Shown here: positions 48,776 through 61,799 of the stretch, piece after piece
Layout: each line of letters starts with the position of its first letter
Numbering within the stretch: position 1 is the stretch's first letter
NCBI RefSeq assembly: GCF_029227915.1
Contig: NC_079877.1
Span: 682,001-746,000 of the forward strand
Reading direction: 5' to 3'
Length of the DNA stretch: 64,000 nt
DNA from: Hydractinia symbiolongicarpus
Lineage: Eukaryota; Cnidaria; Hydrozoa; Anthoathecata; Hydractiniidae
Notes under the pieces: model-generated
Told to the model about the DNA's origin: nothing
Seen by the model: only the letters and a program-made list of their open reading frames with translations
The model's database searches: none
Made by a program: the position numbers and the translations under genes

Positions 48776-51164
48776 CCGAATAAAAGATGTTTAATCGCCG
48801 GCAAACGAAAACCCGCGATTTCCCGTAAATCCCGTGCTTGGCCCGTATAGTCGAGTATATACAAAGAAAGTACCCTGTGAGTAAACTCATTTCCAGAACG
48901 ATTTTTTAAATTATCTTTTAACCACTAAAACGTAAGAGACTTGTAGTTTTCAAAAATGTTTTCATTTTTGATGAGACGCTGAATAAAAGAAGTTTAATCG
49001 CCGGCAAACGAAAACCCGCGATTTCCCCTAAATCCCGGACTCGGCTCGTATAGTCAAAAGTATAAAAAGAAACTACCCAGGGAGTAAACTCATTTCCCGA
49101 ACGATTTTTTAAATTATCTTTTGACCACCAAAACGCATGAGACTTGTAGTTTTCAGGAATGTTTTCATTTTTGATGAGACGCTTAATGAAAGAAGTTTAA
49201 TCGCCGGCAAACGAAAACCCGCGATTTCCCGTAAATCCCGGGCTTGGCCCGTATAGTCGAATGCATACAAAGAAAGTACCCTGTGAGTAAACTCATTTCC
49301 AGAACGATTTTTTAAATTATCTTTTCACCACTAAAACGTATGAGACTTGTAGTTTTCAAAAATGTTTTCATTTTTGATGAGACGCTGAATAAAAGAAGTT
49401 TAATCGCCGGCAAACGAAAACCCGCGATTTCCCCTAAATCCCGGACTCGGCTCGTATAGTCAAAAGTATAAAAAGAAACTACCCTGTGAGTAAACTCATT
49501 TCCCAAACGATTTTTTAAATTATTTTTTCACCACTAAAACGCGTGAGACTTGTAGTTTTCCAAATTGTTTTCATTTTTGATGAGACGCTGAATGAAAGTA
49601 GTTTAATCGCCGGCAAACGAAAACCGGAGATTTCCCGTAAATCCCGTGCTTGGCCCGTATAGTCGAGTATATACAAAGAAAGTACCCTGTGAGTAAACTC
49701 ATTTCCAGAACGATTTTTTAAATTATCTTTTCACCACTAAAACGTATGAGACTTGTAGTTTTCAAAAATGTTTTCATTTTTGATGAGACGCTGAATAAAA
49801 GTAGTTTAATCGCCGGCAAACGAAAACCCGCGATTTCCCGTAAATCCCGTGCTTGGCCCGTATAGTCGAGCATATACAAAGAAAATTCCCAGGGAGTAAA
49901 CTCATTTGCAGAACGATTTTTCAAATTATCTTTTCACCACTAAAACGCACGAGACTTGTAGTTTTCAAAAATGTTTTCATTTTTGATGAGACGCTGAATA
50001 AAAGAAGTTTAATCGCCGGCAAACGAAAACCCGCGATTTCCCCTAAATCCCGGACTCGGCCCGTATAGTCAAAAGTATATAAAGAAACTACCCTGTGAGT
50101 AAACTCATTTCCAGAACGATTTTTTAAATTATCTTTTCACCACTAAAACGCATGAGACTTGTACTTTTCAAAAATATTTTCATTTTTGATGAGACGCGGA
50201 ATAAAAGATGTTTAATCACCGGCAAACGAAAAGCCGCGATTTCCCGTAAATCCCGGACTCGGCCCGTATAGTCAAAAGTATATAAAGAAAGTACCCAGGG
50301 AGTAAACTCATTTCCAGAACGATTTTTTAAATTATCTTTTCACCACTAAAACGCACGAGACTTGTAGTTTTCACAAATGTTTTCATTTTTGATGAGACGC
50401 TGAATAAAAGAAGATTAATCGCCGGCACACAAAAACCCGCGAATTCCTGTAAATCCCGGACTCGGTCCGTATATTCAAAAGTATACAAAGAAAATACCCT
50501 GTGAGTAAACTCATTTCCAGAACGATTTTTTAAATTATCTTTTCACCGCTAAAACGCACGAGACTTGTAGTTTTCAAAAATGTTTTCATTTTTGATGAGA
50601 CGCCGAATAAAAGATGTTTAATCGCCGGCAAACGAAAACCCGCGATTTCCCGTAAATCCCGTGCTTGGCCCGTATAGTCGAGTATATACAAAGAAAGTAC
50701 CCTGTGAGTAAACTCATTTCCAGAACGATTTTTTAAATTATCTTTTAACCACTAAAACGTAAGAGACTTGTAGTTTTCAAAAATGTTTTCATTTTTGATG
50801 AGACGCTGAATAAAAGAAGTTTAATCGCCGGCAAACGAAAACCCGCGATTTCCCCTAAATCCCGGACTCGGCTCGTATAGTCAAAAGTATATAAAGAAAC
50901 TACCCAGGGAGTAAACTCATTTCCCGAACGATTTTTTAAATTATCTTTTGACCACCAAAACGCATGAGACTTGTAGTTTTCAGGAATGTTTTCATTTTTG
51001 ATGAGACGCTTAATGAAAGAAGTTTAATCGCCGGCAAACGAAAACCCGCGATTTCCCGTAAATCCCGGGCTTGGCCCGTATAGTCGAATGTATACAAAGA
51101 AAGTACCCTGTGAGTAAACTCATTTCCCAAACGATTTTTTAAATTATTTTTTCACCACTAAAAC
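48776..51164. repeat. Satellite segment paralogous to 54.6-55.4 kb (4871-bp shift, 24 monomers)
   Basis: About 49720-50550 matches about 54590-55420 at 4871 bp. It shares the junction monomer with a TCGAGCATATACAAAG linker followed by CCCAGGGAG, and the GGCACACAAAAACCC variant (about 50429 and 55300). No gene is seen. Confidence 0.75.
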
Positions 51165-54004
51165 GCGTGAGACTTGTAGTTTTCCAAATTGTTTTCATTT
51201 TTGATGAGACGCTGAATAAAAGTAGTTTAATCGCCGGCAAACGAAAACCGGAGATTTCCCGTAAATCCCGTGCTTGGCCCGTATAGTCGAGTATATACAA
51301 AGAAAGTACCCTGTGAGTAAACTCATTTCCAGAACGATTTTTTAAATTATCTTTTCACCACTAAAACGTATGAGACTTGTAGTTTTTAAAAATGTTTTCA
51401 TTTTTGATGAGACGCTGAATAAAAGAAGTTTAATCGCCGGCAAACAAAAACCAGCGATTTCCCGTAAATCCCGGACTCGGCCCGTATAGTCAAAAGTATA
51501 CAAAGAAAGTACCCTGTGAGTAAACTCATTTCCAGAACGATTTTTTAAATTATCTTTTCACCACGAAAACGCACGAGACTTGTAGTTTTCAAAAATGTTT
51601 TCATTTTTGATGAGACGCTGAATAAAAGAAGTTTAATCGCCGGCAAACGAAAACCCGCGATTTCCCCTAAATCCCGGACTCGGCTCGTATAGTCAAAAGT
51701 ATATAAAGAAACTACCCAGGGAGTAAACTCATTTCCCGAACGATTTTTTAAATTATCTTTTGACCACCAAAACGCATGAGACTTGTAGTTTTCAGGAATG
51801 TTTTCATTTTTGATGAGACGCTTAATGAAAGAAGTTTAATCGCCGGCAAACGAAAACCCGCGATTTCCCGTAAATCCCGGGCTTGGCCCGTATAGTCGAA
51901 TGTATACAAAGAAAGTACCCTGTGAGTAAACTCATTTCCCAAACGATTTTTTAAATTATTTTTTCACCACTAAAACGCGTGAGACTTGTAGTTTTCCAAA
52001 TTGTTTTCATTTTTGATGAGACGCTGAATAAAAGTAGTTTAATCGCCGGCAAACGAAAACCGGAGATTTCCCGTAAATCCCGTGCTTGGCCCGTATAGTC
52101 GAGTATATACAAAGAAAGTACCCTGTGAGTAAACTCATTTCCAGAACGATTTTTTAAATTATCTTTTCACCACTAAAACGCACGAGACTTGTAGTTTTCA
52201 CAAATGTTTTCATTTTTGATGAGACGCTGAATAAAAGAAGATTAATCGCCGGCACACAAAAACCCGCGAATTCCTGTAAATCCCGGACTCGGTCCGTATA
52301 TTCAAAAGTATACAAAGAAAATACCCTGTGAGTAAACTCATTTCCAGAACGATTTTTTAAATTATCTTTTCACCACTAAAACGCACGAGACTTGTAGTTT
52401 TCAAAAATGTTTTCATTTTTGATTAGACGCCGAATAAAAGATGTTTAATCGCCGGCAAACGAAAACCCGCGATTTCCCGTAAATCCCGTGCTTGGCCCGT
52501 ATAGTCGAGTATATACAAAGAAAGTACCCTGTGAGTAAACTCATTTCCAGAACGATTTTTTAAATTATCTTTTAACCACTAAAACGCGTGAGACTTGTAG
52601 TTTTCCAAATTGTTTTCATTTTTGATGAGACGCTGAATAAAAGTAGTTTAATCGCCGGCAAACGAAAACCGGAGATTTCCCGTAAATCCCGTGCTTGGCC
52701 CGTATAGTCGAGTATATACAAAGAAAGTACCCTGTGAGTAAACTCATTTCCAGAACGATTTTTTAAATTATCTTTTCACCACTAAAACGTATGAGACTTG
52801 TAGTTTTCAAAAATGTTTTCATTTTTGATGAGACGCTGAATAAAAGAAGTTTAATCGCCGGCAAACAAAAACCCGCGATTTCCCGTAAATCCCGGACTCG
52901 GCCCGTATAGTCAAAAGTATACAAAAAAGTACCCTGCGAGTAAACTCATTTCCAGAACGATTTTTTAAATTATCTTTTCACCACGAAAACGCACGAGACT
53001 TGTAGTTTTCAAAAATGTTTTCATTTTTGATGAGACGCTGAATAAAAGAAGTTTAATCGCCGGCAAACGAAAACCCGCGATTTCCCCTAAATCCCGGACT
53101 CGGCTCGTATAGTCAAAAGTATATAAAGAAACTACCCAGGGAGTAAACTCATTTCCCGAACGATTTTTTAAATTATCTTTTGACCACCAAAACGCATGAG
53201 ACTTGTAGTTTTCAGGAATGTTTTCATTTTTGATGAGACGCTTAATGAAAGAAGTTTAATCGCCGGCAAACGAAAACCCGCGATTTCCCGTAAATCCCGG
53301 GCTTGGCCCGTATAGTCGAATGTATACAAAGAAAGTACCCTGTGAGTAAACTCATTTCCCAAACGATTTTTTAAATTATTTTTTCACCACTAAAACGCGT
53401 GAGACTTGTAGTTTTCCAAATTGTTTTCATTTTTGATGAGACGCTGAATAAAAGTAGTTTAATCGCCGGCAAACGAAAACCGGAGATTTCCCGTAAATCC
53501 CGTGCTTGGCCCGTATAGTCGAGTATATACAAAGAAAGTACCCTGTGAGTAAACTCATTTCCAGAACGATTTTTTAAATTATCTTTTCACCACTAAAACG
53601 CACGAGACTTGTAGTTTTCACAAATGTTTTCATTTTTGATGAGACGCTGAATAAAAGAAGATTAATCGCCGGCACACAAAAACCCGCGAATTCCTGTAAA
53701 TCCCGGACTCGGTCCGTATATTCAAAAGTATACAAAGAAAATACCCTGTGAGTAAACTCATTTCCAGAACGATTTTTTAAATTATCTTTTCACCACTAAA
53801 ACGCACGAGACTTGTAGTTTTCAAAAATGTTTTCATTTTTGATGAGACGCCGAATAAAAGATGTTTAATCGCCGGCAAACGAAAACCCGCGATTTCCCGT
53901 AAATCCCGTGCTTGGCCCGTATAGTCGAGTATATACAAAGAAAGTACCCTGTGAGTAAACTCATTTCCAGAACGATTTTTTAAATTATCTTTTAACCACT
54001 AAAA
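51165..54004. repeat. Higher-order repeat, 7 monomers, 1420 bp, two complete units
   Basis: Units lie at about 51165-52584 and 52585-54004. The GGCACACAAAAACCC variant is at 52251 and 53671, and TTTGACCACCAAAACGC is near 51759 and 53179. The unit boundary is visible as ACCACTAAAACGCGTGAG following TCTTTTAAC near 52570. Part of a further unit follows at about 54183-55800, where the 54183 and 55604 monomers are 1421 bp apart. Confidence 0.85.
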
Positions 54005-57000
54005 CGTAAGAGACTTGTAGTTTTCAAAAATGTTTTCATTTTTGATGAGACGCTGAATAAAAGAAGTTTAATCGCCGGCAAACGAAAACCCGCGATTTCC
54101 CCTAAATCCCGGACTCGGCTCGTATAGTCAAAAGTATATAAAGAAACTACCCAGGGAGTAAACTCATTTCCCGAACGATTTTTTAAATTATCTTTTGACC
54201 ACCAAAACGCATGAGACTTGTAGTTTTCAGGAATGTTTTCATTTTTGATGAGACGCTTAATGAAAGAAGTTTAATCGCTGGCAAACGAAAACCCGCGATT
54301 TCCCGTAAATCCCGGGCTTGGCCCGTATAGTCGAATGTATACAAAGAAAGTACCCTGTGAGTAAACTCATTTCCCAAACGATTTTTTAAATTATTTTTTC
54401 ACCACTAAAACGCGTGAGACTTGTAGTTTTCCAAATTGTTTTCATTTTTGATGAGACGCTGAATAAAAGTAGTTTAATCGCCGGCAAACGAAAACCGGAG
54501 ATTTCCCGTAAATCCCGTGCTTGGCCCGTATAGTCGAGTATATACAAAGAAAGTACCCTGTGAGTAAACTCATTTCCAGAACGATTTTTTAAATTATCTT
54601 TTCACCACTAAAACGTATGAGACTTGTAGTTTTCAAAAATGTTTTCATTTTTGATGAGACGCTGAATAAAAGTAGTTTAATCGCCGGCAAACGAAAACCC
54701 GCGATTTCCCGTAAATCCCGTGCTTGGCCCGTATAGTCGAGCATATACAAAGAAAATACCCAGGGAGTAAACTCATTTCCAGAACGATTTTTCAAATTAT
54801 CTTTTCACCACTAAAACGCACGAGACTTGTAGTTTTCAAAAATGTTTTCATTTTTGATGAGACGCTGAATAAAAGAAGTTTAATCGCCGGCAAACGAAAA
54901 CCCGCGATTTCCCCTAAATCCCGGACTCGGCCCGTATAGTCAAAAGTATATAAAGAAACTACCCTGTGAGTAAACTCATTTCCAGAACGATTTTTTAAAT
55001 TATCTTTTCACCACTAAAACGCATGAGACTTGTACTTTTCAAAAATATTTTCATTTTTGATGAGACGCGGAATAAAAGATGTTTAATCACCGGCAAACGA
55101 AAAGCCGCGATTTCCCGTAAATCCCGGACTCGGCCCGTATAGTCAAAAGTATATAAAGAAAGTACCCAGGGAGTAAACTCATTTCCAGAACGATTTTTTA
55201 AATTATCTTTTCACCACTAAAACGCACGAGACTTGTAGTTTTCACAAATGTTTTCATTTTTGATGAGACGCTGAATAAAAGAAGATTAATCGCCGGCACA
55301 CAAAAACCCGCGAATTCCTGTAAATCCCGGACTCGGTCCGTATATTCAAAAGTATACAAAGAAAATACCCTGTGAGTAAACTCATTTCCAGAACGACTTT
55401 TTAAATTATCTTTTCACCACTAAAACGCACGAGACATGTAGTTTTCAAAAATGTTTTCATTTTTGATGAGACGCTGAATAAAAGAAGTTTAATCGCCGGC
55501 AAACGAAAACCCGCGATTTCCCCTAAATCCCGGACTCGGCTCGTATAGTCAAAAGTATATAAAGAAACTACCCAGGGAGTAAACTCATTTCCCGAACGAT
55601 TTTTTAAATTATCTTTTGACCACCAAAACGCATGAGACTTGTAGTTTTCAGGAATGTTTTCATTTTTGATGAGACGCTTAATGAAAGAAGTTTAATCGCC
55701 GGCAAACGAAAACCCGCGATTTCCCGTAAATCCCGGGCTTGGCCCGTATAGTCGAATGTATACAAAGAAAGTACCCTGTGAGTAAACTCATTTCCCAAAC
55801 GATTTTTTAAATTATTTTTTCACCACTAAAACGCGTGAGACTTGTAGTTTTCCAAATTGTTTTCATTTTTGATGAGACGCTGAATAAAAGTAGTTTAATC
55901 GCCGGCAAACGAAAACCGGAGATTTCCCGTAAATCCCGTGCTTGGCCCGTATAGTCGAGTATATACAAAGAAAGTACCCTGTGAGTAAACTCATTTCCAG
56001 AACGATTTTTTAAATTATCTTTTCACCACGAAAACGCACGAGACTTGTAGTTTTCAAAAATGTTTTCATTTTTGATGAGACGCTGAATAAAAGAAGTTTA
56101 ATCGCCGGCAAACGAAAACCCGCGTATTCCTGTAAATCCCGGACTCGTTCCGTATAGTCAAAAGTATACAAAGAAAATACCCAGGGAGTAAACTCATTTC
56201 CAGAACGATTTTTTAAATTATCTTTTCACCACTAAAACGCATGAGACTTGTAATTTTCAAAAATGTTATCATTCTTGATGAGACGCTGAATAAAAGATGT
56301 TTAATCACCGGCAAACGAAAAGCCGCAATTTCCCGTAAATCCCGGACTCGGCCCGTATAGTCAAATGTATACAAAGAAAGTACCCAGGGAGTAAACTCAT
56401 TTCCAGAACGATTTTTTAAATTATCTTTTCACCACTAAAACGCACGAGACTTGTAGTTTTCACAAATGTTATCATTCTTGATGAGACGCTGAATAAAAGA
56501 AGTTTAATCGCCGGCAAACGAAAACCCGCGAATTCCTGTAAATCCCGGACTCGGTCCGTATATTCAAAAGTATACAAAGAAAGTACCCTGTAAGTAAACT
56601 CATTTCCAGAACGATTTTTTAAATTATCTTTTCACCACTAAAACGCACGAGACTTGTAGTTTTCAAAAATTTTTTCATTTTTGATGACACGCTGAATAAA
56701 AGATGTTTAATCACCGGCAAACGAAAAGCCGCGATTTCCCGTAAATCCCGGGCTTGGCCCGGATAGTCGAATGTATACAAAGAAAGTACCCTGTGAGTAA
56801 ACTCATTTCCCAATTGATTTTTAAATTATTTTTTCACCACTAAAACGCATGAGACCTGTAGTTTTCAAAAATGTTTTCATTTTTGATGAGACGCTGAATA
56901 AAAGTAGTTTAATCGCCGGCAAACGAAAACCCGCGATTTCCCGTAAATCCCGTGCTTGGCCCGTATAGTCGAGCATATACAAAGAAAGTACCCTGTGAGT

Positions 57001-57929
57001 AAACTCATTTCCAGAATGATTTTTGAAATTATCTTTTCACCACTAAAACGCATGAGACTTGTAGTTTTCAAAAATGTTTTCATTTTTGATGAGACGCGGA
57101 ATAAAAGAAGTTTAATCGCCGGCAAACGAAAACCCGCGATTTACTGTAAATCCCGGACTCGGCCGTATAGTCAAAAGTATACAAAGAAAATACCCAGGCA
57201 GTAAACTCATTTCCAGAACGATTTTTCAAATTATCTTTTCACCACTAAAACGCACGAGACTTGTAGTTTTCAAAAATGTTTTCATTTTTGATGAGACGCT
57301 GAATAAAAGAAGTTTAATCGCCGGCAAACGAAAACCCGCGATTTCCCCTAAATCCCGGACTCGGCCCGTATAGTCAAAAGTATATAAAGAAACTACCCAG
57401 GTAGTAAACTCATTTCCCGAACGATTTTTTAAATTATTTTTTGACCACTAAAACCCATGAGACTTGTAGTTTTCAGGAATGTTTTCATTTTTGATGAGAC
57501 GCTGAATAAAAGTAGTTTAATCGCCGGCAAACGAAAACCCGCGATTTCCCGTAAATCCCGTGCTTGGCCCGTATAGTCGAGCATATACAAAGAAAGTACC
57601 CTGTGAGTAAACTCATTTCAAGAACGATTTTTTAAATTATCTTTTCACCACTAAAAGGCATCAGACTTGTACTTTTCAAAAATATTTTCATTTTTGATGA
57701 GACGCTGAATAAAAGAAGTTTAATCGCCGGCAAACGAAAACCCGCAATTTCCCCTAAATCCCGGACTCGGCCCGTATAGTCAAAAGTATATAAAGAAACT
57801 ACCCAGGTAGTAAACTCATTTACCGAACGATTTTTTAAATTATTTTTAGACCACTAAAACCCATGAGACTTGTAATTTTCAGGAATGTTTTCATTTTTGA
57901 TGAGACGCTGAATAAAAGTAGTTTAATCG
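54005..57929. repeat. Mosaic satellite monomers, including a degenerate zone near 56.2-56.5 kb
   Basis: About nineteen monomers combining types from 49.7-50.6 kb and 25.3-27 kb. Two neighbouring monomers share GTTATCATTCTTGATG (about 56267 and 56469) in place of the usual GTTTTCATTTTTGATG, a local pairwise duplication of a rare variant. No gene is seen. Confidence 0.75.
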
Positions 57930-59170
57930 CCGGCAAACGAAAACCCGCGATTTCCCGTAAATCCCGGACTCGGCCCGTATAGTCAAAAGTATACAAAGAA
58001 AGTACCCTGCGAGTAAACTCATTTCCAGAACGATTTTTTAAATTATCTTTTCACCACTAAAACGCACGAGATTGTAGTTTTCAAAAATGTTTTCATTTTT
58101 GATGAGACGCTGAATAAAAGAAGTTTAATCGCCGGCAAACGAAAACCCGCGATTTCCCCTAAATCCCGGACTCGGCCGTATAGTCAAAAGTATACAAAAG
58201 AAATACCCAAGGAGTAAACTCATTTCCAGAACGATTTTTTAAATCATTTTTTGACCACTAAAACCCATGAGACTTGTAGTTTTCAGGAATGTTTTCATTT
58301 TTGAGGAGACGCTGAATAAAAGTAGTTTAATCGCCGGCAAACGAAAACCCGCGATTTCCCGTAAATCCCGTGCATGGCCCGTATAGTCGAGCATATACAA
58401 AGAAAGTACCCTGTGAGTAAACTCATTTCCAGAACGATTTTTTAAATTATCTTTTCACCACTAAAACGCATGAGACTTGTAGTTTTCAAAATTGTTTTCA
58501 TTTTTGATGAGACACGGAATAAAAGAAGTTTAATCGCCGGCAAACGAAAACCCGCGATTTCCCGTAAATCCCGGACTCGGCCCGTATAGTCAAAAGTATA
58601 CAAAGAAAGTACCCTGCGAGTAAACTCATTTCCAGAACGATTTTTTAAATTATCTTTTCACCACTAAAACGCACGAGATTGTAGTTTTCAAAAATGTTTT
58701 CATTTTTGATGAGACGCTGAATAAAAGAAGTTTAATCGCCGGCAAACGAAAACCCGCGATTTCCCCTAAATCCCGGACTCGGCCCGTATAGTCAAAAGTA
58801 TACAAAAGAAATACCCAAGGAGTAAACTCATTTCCAGAACGATTTTTTAAATCATTTTTTGACCACTAAAACCCATGAGACTTGTAGTTTTCAGGAATGT
58901 TTTCATTTTTGAGGAGACGCTGAATAAAAGTAGTTTAATCGCCGGCAAACGAAAACCCGCGATTTCCCGTAAATCCCGTGCATGGCCCGTATAGTCGAGC
59001 ATATACAAAGAAAGTACCCTGTGAGTAAACTCATTTCCAGAACGATTTTTTAAATTATCTTTTCACCACTAAAACGCATGAGACTTGTAGTTTTCCAAAT
59101 TGTTTTCATTTTTGATGAGACACGGAATAAAAGAAGTTTAATCGCCGGCAAACGAAAACCCGCGATTTCC
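57930..59170. repeat. Tandem duplication of 3 monomers, 607 bp, two units
   Basis: Units lie at about 57930-58536 and 58537-59143. The 2-bp loss GCACGAGATTGTAG is at 58064 and 58671 and again at 59887. TTTTTGAGGAGACGC is near 58301, 58908 and 60328. CCCGTGCATGG is near 58370 and 58977. Confidence 0.85.
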
Positions 59171-60630
59171 CGTAAATCCCGGGCTTGGCCCGTATAGTCG
59201 AATGTATACAAAGAAAGTACCCTGTGAGTAAACTCATTTCCCGAACGATTTTTTAAATTATTTTTTGACCACTAAAACCCATGAGACTTGTAGTTTTCAG
59301 GAATGTTTTCATTTTTGATGAGACGCGGAATAAAAGTAGTTTAATCGCCGGCAAACGAAAACCCGAGATTTCCCGTAAATCCCGTGCATGGCCCGTATAG
59401 TCGAGCATATACAAAGAAAGTACCCTGTGAGTAAACTCATTTCCAGAACGATTTTTTAAATTATCTTTTCACCACTAAAACGCATGAGACTTGTACTTTT
59501 CAAAAATGTTTTCATTTTTGATGAGACGCGGAATAAAAGAAGTTTAATCGCCGGCAAACGAAAACCCGCGATTTACCGTAAATCCCAGACTCGGCCCGTA
59601 TAGTCAAAAGTATACAAAGGAAAAACCAAGGAGTAAACTCATTTCCCGAACGATTTTTTAAATTATTTTTTCACCACTTAAACGTATGAGAACTGTAGTT
59701 TTCAAGAATGTTTTCATTTTTTATGAGACGCTGAATAAAAGAAGTTTAATCGCCGGCAAACGAAAACCCGCGATTTCCCGTAAATCCCGGACTCGGCCCG
59801 TATAGTCAAAAGTATACAAAGAAAGTACCCTGCGAGTAAACTCATTTCCAGAACGATTTTTTAAATTATCTTTTCACCACTAAAACGCACGAGATTGTAG
59901 TTTTCAAAAATGTTTTCATTTTTGATGAGACGCTGAATAAAAGAAGTTTAATCGCCGGCAAACGAAAACCCGCGATTTCCCCTAAATCCCGGACTCGGCC
60001 CGTATAGTCAAAAGTATACAAAAGAAATACCCAAGGAGTAAACTCATTTCCCGAACGATTTTTTAAATTATTTTTTCACCACTTAAACGTATGAGAACTG
60101 TAGTTTTCAAGAATGTTTTCATTTTTGATGAGACGCTGAATAAAAGAAGTTTAATCGCCGGCAAACGAAAACCCGCGATTTCCCGCAAATCCCGGACTCG
60201 GCCCGTATAGTCAAAAGTATACAAAGAAAATATCCAGGGAGTAAATTCATTTCCAGAACGATTTTTTAAATCATTTTTTGACCACTAAAACCCATGAGAC
60301 TTGTAGTTTTCAGGAATGTTTTCATTTTTGAGGAGACGCTGAATAAAAGTAGTTTAATCGCCGGCAAACGAAAACCCGCGATTTGCCGTAAATCCCGTGC
60401 ATGGCTCGTATAGTCGAGCATATACAAAGAAAGTACCCTGTGAGTAAACTCATTTCCAGAACGATTTTTTAAATTATCTTTTCACCACTAAAACGCATGA
60501 GACTTGTAGTTTTCAAAATTGTTTTCATTTTTGATGAGACACGGAATAAAAGAAGTTTAATCGCCGGCAAACGAAAACCCGCGAATTCCCGTAAATCCCG
60601 GACTCCGCCCGTATAGTCGAATGTATACAA

Positions 60631-61645
60631 AGAAAGTACCCTGTGAGTAAACTCATTTCCCGAACGATTTTTTAAATTATTTTTTCACCACTAAAACGTA
60701 TGAGACTTGTAGTTTTCAAAAATGTTTTCATTTTTGATGAGACGCTGTATAAAAAAAGTTCAATCGCCGGCAAACGAAAACCCGCGATTTCCCGTAAATC
60801 CCGGGCTTGGCCCGTATAGTCGAATGTATACAAAGAAAGTACCCTGTGAGTAAACTCATTTCCCGAACGATTTTTTAAATTATTTTTTCACCACTAAAAC
60901 GTATAAGACTTGTAGTTTTCAAAAATGTTTTCATTTTTGATGAGACGCTGTATAAAACAAGTTCAATCGCCGGCAAACGAAAACCCGCGAATTCCCGTAA
61001 ATCCCGGACTCGGCCCGTATAGTCAAAAGTATACAAAGGAAATACCCAAGGAGTAAACTCATTTCCCGAACGATTTTTTAAATTACTTTTTCACCACTTA
61101 AACGTATGAGAACTGTAGTTTTCAAGAATGTTTTCATTTTTGATGAGACGCTGAATAAAAGAAGTTTAATCGCCGGCAAATGAAAACCCGCGATTTACCC
61201 TAAATCCTGGACTCGGCCCGTATAGTCAAAAGTATACAAAGAAAATACCCAGGGAGTAAACTCATTTCTCGAACGATTTTTTAAATTATTTTTTCACCAC
61301 TAAAACGTATGAGACTTGTAGTTTTCAAAAATGTTTTCATTTTTGATGAGGCGCTGAATAAAAGAAGTGTAATCGCCGGCATACCAAAACCGGCAATTTC
61401 CCCTAAATCCCGTGCTTGGCCCGTATAGTCGAGCATATACAAAGAAAGTACCCTGTGAGTAAACTCATTTCCAGAACGATTTTTTAAATTACCTTTTCAC
61501 CACTAAAACGAATGAGACTTGTAGTTTTCAATAATGTTTTTATTTTTGATGAGACGCTGAATAAAAGAAGTTTAATCGCCGGCAAACAAAAACCCGCGAT
61601 TTCCCGTAAATCCCGTGCTTGGCCCGTATAGTCGAGCATATACAA
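60631..61645. repeat. Right-end copy of the five-monomer block at 204-1218
   Basis: Monomer starts near 60631, 60834, 61037, 61240 and 61443 carry the same succession of rare variants as 204-1218, including AATTACTTTTTCACC, GAGGCGCTGAATAAAAG with AAAACCGGCAATTTCCC, and TACCTTTTCACC with AACGAATGAG. Differences between the copies are small indels and substitutions. Confidence 0.85.
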
Positions 61646-61799
61646 AGAAAGTACCCTTTGAGTAAACTCATTTCCCGAACAATTTTTTAAATTATTTTTT
61701 CACCACTAAAACGTATGAGACTTGTAGTTTTAAAAAATGTTTTCATTTTTGATGAGACGCTGTATAAAAAAAGTTCAATCGCCGGCAAACGAAAACCCG

